NCBI RefSeq assembly: GCF_024679245.1
Contig: NC_090174.1
Location: 42,308,688-42,372,687 of the forward strand
Reading direction: 5' to 3'
Source: Pseudorasbora parva
Taxonomy: Eukaryota > Chordata > Actinopteri > Cypriniformes > Gobionidae
DNA length: 64,000 nt
Made by a program: the position numbers and the translations under genes. Shown here piece after piece: positions 37,508 through 50,164 of this stretch. The notes under the pieces were generated by a model. That model did not search any database. It saw only the letters and a list, made by a program, of their open reading frames with translations, and was not told where the DNA came from. Within the stretch, counting starts at the first letter, position 1. Each line of letters begins with the position of its first letter.

Positions 37508-38593
37508 AAAGTGATTTTAATTAAACTTTTTGCTGATAATTTACTCCATGTGTTTCTTTCTTCAGTCGAAAAATAATTAAGGTTTTTGATGAAAACATTC
37601 CAGGATTTTTCTTCATATAATGGACTTCAATGGGTCACAAACGGTTCAAGGTCCAAATGACCTTGTTTTTTTGAAGCTGCACTGTTTCAGTGCAGCTTCA
37701 AAGGGCTTTAAACGATACCAGACGATGAATAAGGGTCTTATCTAGCAAAATAATCGTTCATTAAAAAAAAAGTTTAGGTTATATAAGCACAAATGCTCGC
37801 CTTGCATGACATCACGTAATAACGTTGAAAATGTCACGCTTGACATAGGCGGAAGTACCAACAGGCACAAGCAGTGCTTTGGCAGGGCAGAAGCAGCGCA
37901 TTTGGAGAGCGGGAGTAATGCGTGCGTGCGTTGAGCATTCACACTGCCAGCGTGTCTCTCGTGCAGCTGAACCACAGCTTGTGTATTGCAAATGCAGACG
38001 GATATTGTCCATTCTGTCACATTTTGCGGTGTTCTCCTCCGACACCTGTCATTGTTGTGCTTTGATTTATGGTCGGCAGCATATATCTGCTGCAAATGTG
38101 ACCTTGTTCCCCTCTGTCCCAAACACACATCCATAAGCTGTATACAGGCAGATTACAAGATAAAACTAACCTTAAAGTTAAGATGCTTCTCGTTTTAATC
38201 ATTTAACGGTCCGTTGAAATCTCTGCAAAACCTTTGTCAGTGATGTTTTCATGTATTATTTTTTTCTTCACAGCACTGGATGTCATATTGTGATACAGAA
38301 ACACACAAAACACTTCACTAAATGATTTTATGGGGAAATTGGTTGTTTTTCATGTTAGTCAGGTCAATTTGATCAAGAACTATGCACGGTGGCAACCCCA
38401 CTGTGCAAATATGTTTTTTTGAAAAATACACACTGTTTACGCTCGGCTAACACATGCAGTGTGAAACCGGCCTCAGAGTCGAAAAACGAAAAACGTAATT
38501 TATTTTCGACTGAAGAAAGAAAGACATGGACATCTTGGATGACACGGGGGTGAGTAAAATATCAGCAAAAGTTTAAAAGTGAACTAATCCTTT
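37508..38593. mobile_element. TTAA-type MITE with long inverted ends
   Basis: The right end, inverted, is AAGGATTAGTTCACTTTTAA and is followed by TTAA near 38592-38595. Both ends then share AACTTTTGCTGATA-TTTACTC and CTTTCTTCAGTCGAAAATAA. The left tip is eroded (AAAGTGATTTTAATTAAAC). The interior includes GCAGCTTCAAAGGGCTTTAA, typical of an abundant cyprinid family. Overlapping open frames inside (up to 130 codons) are not conserved proteins. Confidence 0.75.
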
Positions 38594-38599
38594 AAATGT

Positions 38600-38917
38600 G
38601 GATGGATCAGGAATGAGTTAATCAGAGACAGCACATGTGAGATGTTTTGGAGACAAAGTTAGAGATGCCAGGTTGAGATGGTTTGGACATGTTCAGAGGA
38701 GGGAGAGTGAATATATCGGTAAAAGGATGCTGAGGTTAGAGTTGCCAGGCAGGAGGTCAAGAGGAAGACCAAAGAGGGGGTTTATGGATGTAGTGAAGGA
38801 GGACATGAAGGTAGTTGGTCTGAGAGAAGAGGATACAGAGGATAGGAATAGATGGAGGCAGATGATTGGCTGTGGCGACCCCTGAAGGGAACAGCCAAAA
38901 GAAGAAGAAGAAGAAGA
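38600..38917 (+). mobile_element. 5'-truncated non-LTR retrotransposon tail
   Basis: A short 3' end of a LINE: the last 82 codons of its reverse-transcriptase ORF followed by a few bases and a (GAA)n tail at 38899-38917. It begins directly after the MITE at 37508-38593. The clade was not determined. Confidence 0.85.
38637..38885 (+). pseudogene. LINE ORF2 C-terminal fragment
   Basis: The frame reads ARLRWFGHVQRRESEYIGKR, then LPGRRSRGRPKRGF, then DVVKEDMKVVGLREEDTEDR and ends W..MIGCGDP with TGA. RWFGHV.R...GRP..RW.D.. is the well-known C-terminal end of ORF2 in several animal LINE families, often met as fragments. The polymerase domain itself is absent. The frame is open across the fragment, so this is a fairly recent, dead-on-arrival insertion. 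Confidence 0.88.
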
Positions 38918-39154
38918 TTTCCTCCAACTCAAAGTTAAGCTTTTAAGTAACTTGAAATTTGATGATACTGTGTTAAATGTATACTCTTTAGCAAATCTCA
39001 AAAGGAATATTCATATGCAGAATTTAATGTTTTAAATGTACACTGGGGACAAACATTCCTGCAACTAAAGATACTGGATTCCATAAAATTATTAATTTAG
39101 TAGATTGTTGGAAAAAATTAGACAGAATGTGTTATGGGTTTATATGTTATACTA

Positions 39155-39545
39155 TTGCTGAAAAGTTTGGGGTTCAGTATGATTAGTTTATTAAATAAGT
39201 TTCTTACACTCACTAAGGCTGCATTGTTTTAGAATAAAGTTGCAATTTAAAATAACTTCCATTTGAATATATTTTACATTAGTAATTTATTCTTGTGATA
39301 GCTGGATTTTCCGCATCATTACACCAGTCTTCAGTGTCACATGATCCTTCAGAAATCATTCTAATATGCTGATTTAGTTCTCTAAGATAATCAATAATTA
39401 TTAATGCTGTCAGTCCTGCTGCTACATGTGGAAACTGTGATACATTTTTTCATAATTATTTGAATGTAAAGTTTATTTGAAATTTAACTGTCTGTACTGT
39501 CCATTTAATGCATCCAATCTGAATAAATAAGTACTATTTTCTTTA
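39155..39545 (+). repeat. interspersed repeat family A, longest copy
   Basis: Contains AAAAGTTTGGGGTTCAGTAT, AAGGCTGCATTGTTTTAGAA, GTCTTCAGTGTCACATGATC, TCAGAAATCATTCTAATATG and AATGCATCCAATCTGAATAA in order. It is the best preserved of four copies in the window (others at 104-330, 8092-8345, 12062-12215). Confidence 0.75.
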
Positions 39546-41269
39546 AAAAAAATAAAAGAAATAAAAAAGATTACGATATAACCGCAAATAAAATGATGCT
39601 ATAATCCCAGATATGATGTGACAGACACCCACATTTAATTCACAACATTCTATCAACTAAAGAAATGACTTTACATCACACTGATATGTACTATTCATCG
39701 TGACATTGCTTGAACACAACAAAATAACGAGTATTTTGGTTTGGTTTGGCATTCTTTTCCATTTGTCAAAAGATGTTAAGAAAAGAGCACTGAAAGACAT
39801 GGTGAAAACATATAATTTGGTGCCCGTCTTTGCTCCTTACATTGTTATGGCACAATGAATGACATTTAACAATGGCCAGATGGAGAATTGACCATCCTGC
39901 TACTGACTCGGTCTTTAGATATAATGAGAGCGTTTCAGACTGAGTCTAAACTGTCAACCTGAAGGGTAAAAGCAGATATTTTAATTAGAGGTGGTGGTAT
40001 AACAAGACAGTGAGTTTGAAATGACAATGACTTGAGAGAAGTTTGAACTTTAATGGCGTGGGGGTCCTAACAGTCCAGAAACTGCATATTAACTGCAGAA
40101 TCTGTTGAATTAGAAAAACTGATTCAGCGAGGTGCACATGAAGTGCTAACGTCTGTCAGATTTACTTATATAGCACAACAATAAAATATATTAAAAGAAC
40201 TGTTAACCAAAGTGCTGTACAGTTCAATCAAATAGAAGAAAAATATTACTGCACATTACATCAAACAATTGAATTTTATATATATCTTTTTATTTTAATG
40301 ATGTGCTAGTAGAGGTCTTGGACTTGTTGCATCTTGATGCAATGTTGCATCATGCAAGCGCTTTTATTTACGGATACCACTGTAATGATAATGAGAAAAG
40401 AAATTTGATGCTAATGAGATTTCTTCCAAAGCAGCCATGATCAACTTATTCTATTAGTGAAAGTATATAATAAAAGGTGGTATATTCAGATAGAGTGAGC
40501 ATACTATGATCTTAATATGTCATCTCCTTGGAGACGGCGGGGGGAGTTTAAACCCTGTTAAGAGTTTAAACACCATCATGACTACCCTTTTGTACCTCTA
40601 TCCTTTTTGTCCCTTATTTACCATAAAAGAATCTACTCCTCCACAGATCATGTGTTCCTTTCAGTCTACTTAATCATGAATTAAATAATCTCTTGAAATA
40701 TCTGAAGACAAATAGTCAAGTTGTTATTACCTACAATCAAAGAGGATGAGAACATTTGAAAGCTTCATTTTGTATTCATGTAGCTTAAAGCTGGGGGGGT
40801 CAAGTCAATCTCATGTCAAACTTGAGTACCAATAGAGCAGTACTGCATCCTTCAGATCTCCGAAAAGTCTTTAGTTATTATATTTATAAAAGACAGATAC
40901 ACTGTCTTACTTAATAAAACCAGGGCTGGAGGCATATCATGTGGACGGAGCTAAAGAATCAATCAGCTATCAGAAAGAATCAGCTATAGCGTTGAAAGCA
41001 CCTGAAAGCTGTGCCATCCTCAAACATGGAAAAAGAAAATGTTATCCTAATTAAACCATGGCTATAAATCTGATTCAACCATGACGTCTAGATGTCAGCA
41101 GACAGCAGGAAAACAGGACGTCTCTATGTGGTATGTACTGAAACTGTATTTGATTAATGGCTTATAAGCAGGTTTGACAACATTTGTGTATGTTTACTCA
41201 TGGTTTATGAGGACATGATTTGGTTTACGGACTATTGCATGCCATTTAACATTAGCAGTAGCAAGCGTA
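39546..41269. other. unique-looking intron sequence
   Basis: No features supported. Confidence 0.45.
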
Positions 41270-41558
41270 ACGGTTTTGCACGTCGGACGTGTGTGCATTT
41301 ACATAGAAAAGGCATGTGCAGCACAGCCGACGACTTCCCTAAAGCCGAGCAGCGCGTGTCCCATACTTGAAAAAACTTTCAGAAACTACCTTCAGAAACC
41401 GGAAGGAGTATTTTTGGCACAGAAATACTCCATCAATACTCCATAACACGTCCAACTTATTTTTTGAAACTTTGTCCATGTTTAGCATGGAAATCCAAAT
41501 CTTTAACAGTGTAAAAAGCTCAGTATGTATGAACAGCATTTCACCCCCCCCCCCCCCT
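41270..41558 (-). repeat. terminal fragment of a TTAA-type element with a poly-C tip
   Basis: Read on the minus strand it starts AAAG followed by 14 G (41544-41557 as C) and TGAAATGCTGTTCATACATA, then AAATACTCCTTCCGGTTTCTG. TTAA follows at 41559-41562. From memory this is the end of a cyprinid element whose full copies carry a THAP-type exon further in; that part is missing here. Confidence 0.55.
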
Positions 41559-42829
41559 TTAAAGCCATAGGTATTTATTCATTCAATATCTAAACTGTAA
41601 ATGTAATTATGCTAATTTTCAATTAATAATAAAAAAGAGCAATAAACTATAAACTAAATAAAACTATGTATAAAAAAAGTAAATATAAATATTTTCAGAT
41701 GCACACTATCATAAAATAAACTGAGAGAATAATGATTTCCTCTAAACATTTATTTATCTCTGACAGACCCTGTCTAGGGGGAATTAATGCATGCTAAACT
41801 CAAAAAAACAAAAACAAATTGTGGTCAGCATACACACAAATTAATTAAACAACATACAATTATCTTCTGCTCTCATGTCTTGTTTGTCTAAACTGTTCCA
41901 CTCACAGAAAATGCTGACTGTTCGGCTCTTCAGCACTAGAAACGCCAAAATAGATATAGCTGGACCATGATGGATTTACAGCCCTGCTAAACTGTTATAA
42001 GCACTATAAAAGCCATGACTTCAGTTTATATAGTGTATAGTGTTCCATGCAATTATGGGCAGGACAGGTGATTTAGGTGTGTTTGAAAGAGGACCGAAAG
42101 TAGTTGAGTTTAAATGTATATATTATGGAAAGAATGACCACATTTTGGCTTGAATTTCCATAAACCATGATCATAAAATATCTCAGAAAATGATTAGATG
42201 GACCATGAGTTCAAATCAAGTGCATCATTTAAGACAAGGCCAAACTAAACAGAATGGCACTCTTTCTCCCTCTTATTTTACAATAAAACTCTGTCAAATC
42301 TGTCAAGCCTATTATTTTGAGCCAAAAAAAACAAAACTGTTCTCTCCGTCTTATCCTCTATATGTGTTTATCTCGCTTTCCTGTCTTGCTCGTTTTCTTT
42401 CTCTGACACACACCTCAAATAAACCAGTGTAGCTGAAGAAACCCTGGTTAGAGAGGACATACTGAAAGACACTGGTAAGAGTAGAAGCATCCACATTGCT
42501 GACAGACAGCAATTCCTCCATTCACAGAAGCCATTCCCATAAGAAAAAGGACCATTGCAGTCTGATTAGTCAGGGCTCCTGAAAAGCCTCTTGTCCTCAA
42601 AATGAAATATTAAAGAACTAAAAGACTAGTCACCAAATTGCAAATCCACTTGAAATAAACAGTTCAAAAATACTGTAGTCTACACCAAAATAAAATATTT
42701 AACCTAAAAATTAAATAATGATTCAATTATTTAGAAGAGCATTATAAATATGCATTCGCAAATGCAAAGTGAAACTGAGAACACTTTCAGCATTTAAAAG
42801 TCTGTATTAAAGTCGGTATTTTATTTTAA
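41559..42829. other. unique-looking intron sequence
   Basis: No features supported. Confidence 0.45.
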
Positions 42830-43085
42830 GGTTCAGTTATTAACTATTAACAATTTGTTATTAGCATGCATATTACTAGTATATTGGCTGTTTATTAATA
42901 CTTATAAAGCACATAATGCCTTATTCTGCATGACCTTATTCTACATCCCTTAATCCTACCCAATACCTAAACTTAAATGCTACAATAATACCTTACTAAC
43001 TATTAATAAACAGTAAATTTGAAGTTTATTGAGGCAAAAGGCATAGTTAATAGTGAATGTGTTCCCCATACTAAAGTGTTACCTA
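42830..43085 (-). repeat. interspersed repeat C, copy 1
   Basis: Contains TTAGCATGCATATTACTAGT, ATTGGCTGTTTATTAATACTT, CCTTATTCTACATCCC and ends CCATACTAAAGTGTTACC. The GGTAACACTTTAGTATGG end is a well-known cyprinid repeat terminus. Confidence 0.8.
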
Positions 43086-43414
43086 AAAGTCTATTTAGAT
43101 GGCCAAAGCTGTGCAATGGTTTGTTTTAAATCATATGCTGTTTTAGCAGTAGCCCAAGAGTCTACAAAAAAAAAAACGTTTACAATATTTGTCAAAATAT
43201 TTAATACATGTTTGGAACAATACAAGGGTGAGTAAATCGTTAAAGGTTTTTCACTTTTGGATAAACTCTCTTTAAATTTGCACAGCACACGGCGGAAAAA
43301 TAAGATGTGCCCTTTCTTTAACGGTATTGAGTTAAAAATTGAGAATCTGTAGCTGTGAGTAATGAATGTCAGTGCATCTCCATCACTCAACAGATAAGGT
43401 GCCATTTACACTTA

Positions 43415-43418
<4 letters not shown>

Positions 43419-43477
<59 letters not shown>
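43419..43477. repeat. (CT)n microsatellite
   Basis: About 59 bp of CT dinucleotides. Confidence 0.97.
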
Positions 43478-43481
<4 letters not shown>

Positions 43482-44319
43482 GCCTGCGGAGAAACCTGAG
43501 GAGCAGGCCTCATAACACGGCTGCTCTGGGACATCACTGTGTGAGAAGAAAGAGCAGGAAAACCACTCATTTTCACTCTCACCTTTAGCTATTATTGATG
43601 AGGCGAGAATGTGCAGAATATAGATGTGGGAAAACAGAAACCACAGGTTTAGTTTGAGATAATTATGCCCGATGTGTATTTTTACATGATACGTGCACTC
43701 CACAATTTAAAAGGCACATTACAAAAAGAAACATTATGGGTTAACTGAGCATAAACCAAATTGTAAACACGTTTACAAGCTTTCAGGGGAAAATCTATAT
43801 GCTGTCTTGTTTTGGTCTATAATAACTCTGAAGTTTACCTAGGCAGAGTAAGATTGGTTATGAGATCATAGATTTTATCATGCGTTTTATATTCAGCAGA
43901 TCATCACTGGAGATTGGCAGGTATCTGTTCCATCATTCAGTTCGTCCTTATAATCTCTGAAACCCTAGCAGTCTGTATTGTAATGTATGATGTTTAATTT
44001 AGCACTCCTTTACTATTCAAGTAATGGATATGTCAGAACAAAGTGGAAGTTATGGACAGACTCCTAATAAAGTCTTTCATCTTACGAAAGAGTTTTTTAA
44101 TTCACCTCTGCTCTGCTAAGTTCAACTCTGATACAAGTTTTCTGAATAAATCACTGAGATGGTACAGAACATTTGTTGTATATTTACATGCTTAGAATGA
44201 ATTCACTGAAGAATCTGTATCTGATCGGGTCCATGTGTCCTGGACGCATTCAGGAGAGGATAATAATATATATTTTTTTCTTTTCTTACACTGTTTCACA
44301 GGTAAATTAGCCTGACAAG
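43478..44319. other. unique-looking intron sequence
   Basis: No features supported. Confidence 0.4.
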
Positions 44320-44610
44320 TAGGGCTGGGCAAATAAATCGATTTTTCGATTAATCGTTTTTTAAAGTCTGGTCGATTCAGAATCTATTCTCAAAGGCCAC
44401 GAATCGATTTTTTTCCCCATATTTATTTCCGCTAACATTGAACATAAGATTAACGTAAATCTAATTACTAGTCTTCTCCACTAGATGTCACCCATTTGCC
44501 TTGAGTGATCCTACAAAGGAGCAAGAGGCACACATCATTTATCCATTCAGTGTTTAAATGGCAGCTTCCGGTGCAGTGTCTATAGACTATACGCACCCTA
44601 TTAGTGCGTC
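44320..44610 (+). mobile_element. left end of a hAT-type element
   Basis: TAGGGCTGGGCAAATAAATC then TCGATTTTTCGATTAATCG is a common hAT left terminus. CACGAATCGATTTTTTTCCC follows. No right end was found; the sequence runs into the palindrome at 44619. Confidence 0.6.
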
Positions 44611-44618
44611 TAATAGCG

Positions 44619-44662
44619 ATAATTGATTTACCTGTAGCCTAGGCTACAGGTAAATCAATTAT
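44619..44662. repeat. 44-bp perfect palindrome
   Basis: ATAATTGATTTACCTGTAGC-CT and its exact inverse meet at a central CCTAGG between 44640 and 44641, with no spacer. It lies between the hAT end and repeat C copy 2. Confidence 0.95.
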
Positions 44663-44890
44663 TGTTATTAAGTTGCTCATTAGCATGCATATTACTACGA
44701 TACTGGCTGTTTATTAGTAATTATAAAAGGTTCTGTATGACCTTATTCTACATCCCTTTATCCTACCCAAAACTTAAACACTACAATAACTACCTTACTA
44801 ATTATTAATATGGTAAGTAAATTAGGAGTTAAACTTTGGCAAATGTTATCGTTAATAGTGAATATGTGTACCCATACTAAAGTGTTACCA
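44660..44890 (-). repeat. interspersed repeat C, copy 2
   Basis: Same phrases and orientation as 42830-43085: TTAGCATGCATATTACTACG, CTGGCTGTTTATTAGTAATT, CCTTATTCTACATCCC and CCATACTAAAGTGTTACC. Confidence 0.8.
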
Positions 44891-45003
44891 GTTTAATGAT
44901 GGAAACAAGCCCATTTAAGAGCCAGACCACTTTAATACTGTATGTTTATGAACGATTATTTTGCAAGAAATTAAACTTTTTTTTCAGCAAGCATGCATTA
45001 AAT

Positions 45004-45552
45004 TGATAGCAGTGTGGACGAAGAGCTAAACTGCAATACTGTTTGAAAATACCAGTGTGAAGACTTTCATATGGTTAGAAAAACATTATATTCCAAATAA
45101 AAGATGTTTAATAAAGTTTCTGTTTAACTAAACGTAATACACTTTAGACTTCTGGGGAAAAAAGTATCAAGGGTTTGACAAAAGTATTAATGAGCCCCTA
45201 TTATGGACTTTCATGTATGTGTGTAACAGTTGAATGTGGATGAAAAATATTTTTATAAAAGGGGAGTTTTTCCCTCCTGTAAACATCATGTAAACATGAA
45301 AACACAAAACACGCTATGAAGCCGTAAAGCCATGTTGGCCAATCAGAAGCCTGGAAAAAAAAGGTTATTGCCATTTCTGGTTCTGATGCAATAAGCCAAA
45401 ATATCTGGTTTCACTGTCCACATGACACCACTGCAACCAGAGTTTCTAAAAATGCTCACCTTTTCAGTGACCGTATACTGTGTTTGCGTGTGGACGAAGA
45501 GCCAAACTGCAATATTGCTTGAAAATACCTGTGTTTGTGTGGACAGGGCCGC
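45004..45552. repeat. region bounded by a 48-bp direct repeat
   Basis: GTGTGGACGAAGAGCTAAAC at 45010 and GTGTGGACGAAGAGCCAAAC at 45488 begin 48-bp direct copies with about five mismatches, followed in both by TGAAAATACC. CAGTGTGGAC and TGTGGACAGGG strings are typical of cyprinid repeat ends, but no element was delimited. Confidence 0.5.
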
Positions 45553-45570
45553 AGTCAATAAAACTAATTG

Positions 45571-47945
45571 TTTCATGATGACACATTAGCATATTGCCTG
45601 CCCACTTATTGCACACGCAGGACACCAAGGAAAACTTGAATCACCTCAAACTGAGTAGAATTGTTTCATCATCATCAGCACCGGGATTTATGTAAAATCA
45701 ACATTTACAGTCATTTACAGTCTTTACAGTACCGCTGAGCTTTAGGAACAGGAAGCCTCCTTACAGCACAGTTATGGTAATTGATGTTTATTTCCAAAAT
45801 ATTCGCTGTACGGTAGACCAATCACTGCTGACTGGGCCATCTGATCAATCAGAGCAGAGAAGGCTCGCGGAAAGAAGGGATTTAGAGAGACTGATTCATC
45901 CATCAAGTCATTTGAGAATCACTGAACACTGTGGTGATGTGCAATGTATATTATGAGAAACTTAAACCTTTGATGCATGTAAACCTGTTCTTGGTGACCT
46001 CCAAAACACAATTTGGAAACTTTAAAATAGCATTATATGGGAACTTTAAGCAACAAGCTTAACTGCTTTTAACATTATTAAGAAATGTTTATTCAGTATG
46101 GTGCGTATAAATAACAAAAAAAACGTATCAACCCTAAACTTTTGAACGATTGTATAAATGTATCCGTCATCAAATTACTAATTTTGTTCTCAAGTCAGCC
46201 ACCACATCAAGAAAAATCTGACAACAAAATGACTAAATACACCTGGTAAAAATTATCTTCAGTATGTATTTGTTTGTCTACGTTATATATAAAATATATA
46301 AACATTGTTAAAGAATAAGGTATTGAACATTTATAGCATTGAATTTAAAGCAAATTGTTGATTTGTTGTTTTTAATATGAGGTTTATTGGTTTTAAACAA
46401 TATAAGGTAAACCCCACGCCAATGTGTTAGGAAAAATAATTGCACAATGGCACTTCTCATGTAAATTTATATCAAAAAAGATAAATGGCCAAATAAAAAA
46501 AGTGATGAAGAAAAATACTATTTTGCAATTAATGCAAATTATAGAGAGAAGACCTATTGCTTGCTTAAGTGTGGGCATAATGAGACACAAGATAAACTGT
46601 GTAGGTGTATTCAGCACCTTCAGGGCAGTGGACACAAAGGGAACAGGTGTGAACCTAAATAGTTCTGCACAATGCGTTTTTGTGGGTAAGCATTGTCATA
46701 CGATTGCATCATTGTCCTGCTGAAACTTACACAGATAAAAACCAACTGCTTAGCAGAAAACAAAAATGAGGATGGATAATGAGGACTGAATGCTTCTTTT
46801 TTTAAATGACACCAACATACTTGAGCCTCAAGAGACCACAATGACAGTTCCTGTCTTTGCTCTTGCACCAGACCACTAGAAGCTCCCTAGTATCTCTGGA
46901 CCACAGCTGTGGCACCAGGGTCTTTGAAAGTTGCCTGTTTTGTAGCCTGTGAGCCAGAGAGTCCCAATTAAAAAGTCCCACCTGTTCTCCAGAGGTTCAG
47001 CGACCCATCTGTCAGCCTGCTGCCCTGCTACAGTCAGCTCACCTGCTGCAAATGACTTGTGTGAGGCTTGTGTGAGCTCTATGAGGTCTCTAAAATCATC
47101 ATAAATTCCAAATGCTCCCTGTCTCCTGCTGACAGCGCTTTGCTCACTTCTCATATGAAAGAAACATTTCCAAGTATTTAACATCTGTTAAACAGTTGCA
47201 AAAGATTCCCCAAGGGAGCTTTATAAAACTACTGTAGATCAACTCTCTGGTGCTCAGAGGGAGGTTGTTGATTGGTATCCATTCAGACACAACAAGGAGA
47301 TACAGTAAAAAGTAAAATAACGGAAAGACACCACAAGTTCTCTAAGAAAAAAAAAAAGGAAATGAGCACAAGATCTTATAGTAGAGAAGGTTTTTTGAAA
47401 ATACAATTCAGGTCAAAGGGTCAGTAAGAACCAGAGATTTTTGCCATGGCTCTGGGCAGGACAACACAGCAAGCTCAATCCCACAGGCTTACTGGACAAC
47501 CCTGTTTGAGGACATAATGATGTATGAGTACCCATTCAACTCCCTCTTTCTCCTTGCTCTAAGGACCAGGTGTGCAGATCAGTGCCTCTTGATCTGTCAG
47601 TATAAATACAAAAATAGCCATTACAATTCAGTCGAGACTGAGACTCCAATGACCAAACCATTGAACTCCAAATTGACCTTGACCAGCATTTCAAGGTTCC
47701 TGACATTCATAATTAAACTAAAAACCTCTCAAGGTGAACTGGTCAATGATAGCATCCCAGATCTCTATTTTATGGTCATTAAAGTGATAGTTCATCTGAA
47801 AAAAGGAGCATTTTCATCTAGCAGGATGTCTACATTTTAAAGTAACCCTCCTAACTTCTCATGACTCTATATTGAATTCTTTGTTTTTTACTCTACACAT
47901 GTTGTTGTGCCATTTTGCTGTATTCTACAATAAGTACTGCCTGAT
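45571..47945. other. unique-looking intron sequence
   Basis: Frames of 99-107 codons occur on both strands without recognisable domains. No element ends supported. Confidence 0.4.
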
Positions 47946-48847
47946 AAGGGCTGTCCTCGACTAAGGATTTAGACAATCGAATCAGAATTGTCGAATCTCT
48001 CTATAGTCGACCGATAGTCAAATCATCTCTGTGTGTGTGAATGGGTTGGGAGGGGCACGACACTGTCAGTAGAAGGGTAAAACTATTTTTATTTTCCTTT
48101 ACACACAGCACACAGCAACAACTTTTAATAAAGCGACCAAGACTGCCTGCCAACTGACAGACGAACTGACAATGGCTTTCGTATTTAGGTTTAAATAGCC
48201 TAAAAGGTAATGTGGTGGATAAACATTCATAAACAGTTTTCTCATAACATGTTAAAGCCGCGATCGAAATACAGAACATCACACAAATATATAAAAGAAC
48301 ATTTTGATAAATAAACCTAAAAAAAATACCTGCCTAGAGAGGAAAAGAACACCTTGAGTGCGTTTACATGCACGTTCTGAAGCCGATTGTGGCTAAAGCG
48401 GGTGAACACGTACGCGAAGCTCAGCCCCGCGCGCCTCAGGATCTCACTCACACCGCCACCTGACACGCACATTATATACACGCGAGCTCAATATTGAATT
48501 GACTGACAGATGAGCTGCACGAAAGCGCTCTGTGGTGCAGCAGGATTTTAAACAACTTCCTGAGTGGCCGCGGACAGGCGCTGAATGCTGCCACCGGTGT
48601 GTGTACACTCATTGAACGTGTTCTTCTAATTTTAAAGGCGCGGTTCGAGGCTCAGCGACCTTAAAGAGGTCGCACACCGATGCTCAGCTCAGCGCCGCGA
48701 CACGTCTTTAAAATATTGAGCACCCCCATATTGCCAAAATGGTATGATCCTTGTTTTATAACACCCGCGAAGATTCGACCATGAGATCGGTGATCGAAAC
48801 AGGCTCCGCATATCGATGCAACGAATCTACGACTATTCGGGTCACCC

Positions 48848-48850
<3 letters not shown>
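47946..48850. mobile_element. nonautonomous hAT-type element
   Basis: Left end AGGGCTGTCCTCGACTAAGG and right end, inverted, AGGGGTGACCCGAATAGTCG are matching hAT-type tips. The right side opens into an AT array so no target duplication can be read. The interior is GC-rich around 48380-48700 without a coding frame I can identify. Confidence 0.6.
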
Positions 48851-49140
<290 letters not shown>

Positions 49141-49227
49141 CTCGGCAAAATACCGTCTAATTATCGTTATAAAGAAAATCCCAGAAAATATCGAGATATA
49201 ATTTTTTGTCAATATCGCACACCCCTA
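49141..49227. mobile_element. right end of another hAT-type element
   Basis: Ends GTCAATATCGCACACCCCTA, the inverse of a TAGGGGTGTGCGATATTGAC terminus. No left partner was found; the microsatellite cluster may have replaced it. Confidence 0.5.
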
Positions 49228-49404
49228 GGTGGAACGGGAGCTTCGAGCCCAGGATGTGCATCCCACATATCTCCCTCAACTGCAAGATGCTATCCTATCA
49301 ATATGGTCAACACTTCTAAAGAATGCTTTCAGCACCTTGTTGAATCAATGCCACGTAGAATTAAGGCAGTTCTGAAGGTGAAAGGGAGTCAAACACAGTA
49401 TTAG
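49228..49404 (+). pseudogene. 3' end of a Tc1-like transposase
   Basis: The frame ends [20 protein letters not shown] followed by VKGSQTQY and a stop. LVESMPRR...AVL..KG...Y is the standard Tc1 C-terminus. Upstream codons (to about 49230) are degraded and the catalytic region is absent. This is a different Tc1 family from 25872-28679. Confidence 0.8.
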
Positions 49405-49412
49405 TATGGTGT

Positions 49413-50157
49413 AGGGATGCACAATATTGAAAAAAAGATTACATTGCGATTATTTTTTTCCCCAACGATATATATTGCGCTATTGACAGCCATCAATCCA
49501 GGCTAAAGTCAATAATTACCATTCCATGATATTAATAATTTCACTAATAAGCAAGCTTCATTACAAGTGACAAAAAGAAATGTTGGAAAGTATGTGTAAA
49601 CCTGAAACTAAACCTCCAGTAGGTGGCAGCAGGTGACCGTCTTAATGAGTGAGTCACTGAGTCGTTCATTCAAACGATTCATTCAAGCGCTGAATCGTTC
49701 AGTAACACATTTGTTGCTGTGAGTGAGACGCGTTACGGTTCTGCTGTGAACGATTTTCACTGCTGAAATAGAACAAAAACACTAAATACTGCATCTAAAA
49801 TGTAAGTGACTTTAAGTGAACGTTAGTAGTTTATGGAACTGCCATATGAAATCAGTGTCATTATCAGTCGTGATGGTATTCAGGGAAAACGCTAAAGTGT
49901 TGTAATTTCTCCTCGAGAGGCTGCACGAGTGTCAACAGCGCAACCTTATTATCGCCAGTTCATTATATATTATTATCCACTATCGATCGCTACATACACT
50001 AAATTAATGCACAAAAATTCTTGCATTATGGTAATTTGCTAGCAGTTTTTTTTTTTTTTTTAATCAGGCTCTTGTCCGTCAGGCAATTAAAATTCTCTTT
50101 TACTTGTCCCTTCAAAAAATCCCCTTGTCCCGGAGAAGCGTTAATGTCGAGCCCTGC
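49413..50157. mobile_element. hAT fragments, including the end shared with 31840-33917
   Basis: TAGGGATGCACAATATTG at 49413 is a hAT-type left tip. From about 49570 to 50157 the sequence matches 33520-33917: GTAGGTGGCAGCAGGTGA, CAGTTCATTA, TTGTCCCTTCAAAAAATCC, and the tip GTTAATGTCGAGCCCTGC. The two copies differ by many indels, so both are old. The junction near 49570 suggests two different elements fused. Confidence 0.65.
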
Positions 50158-50164
50158 TTTGTAT

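Noticed and set aside
37742..38136. Overlapping 77-130 codon frames on both strands
   Set aside because: They lie inside a TTAA-type MITE and are chance frames in its GC-richer interior.
46876..47184. 102-codon minus-strand frame with balanced composition
   Set aside because: Considered as a possible exon, but no splice sites at plausible edges and no family resemblance.
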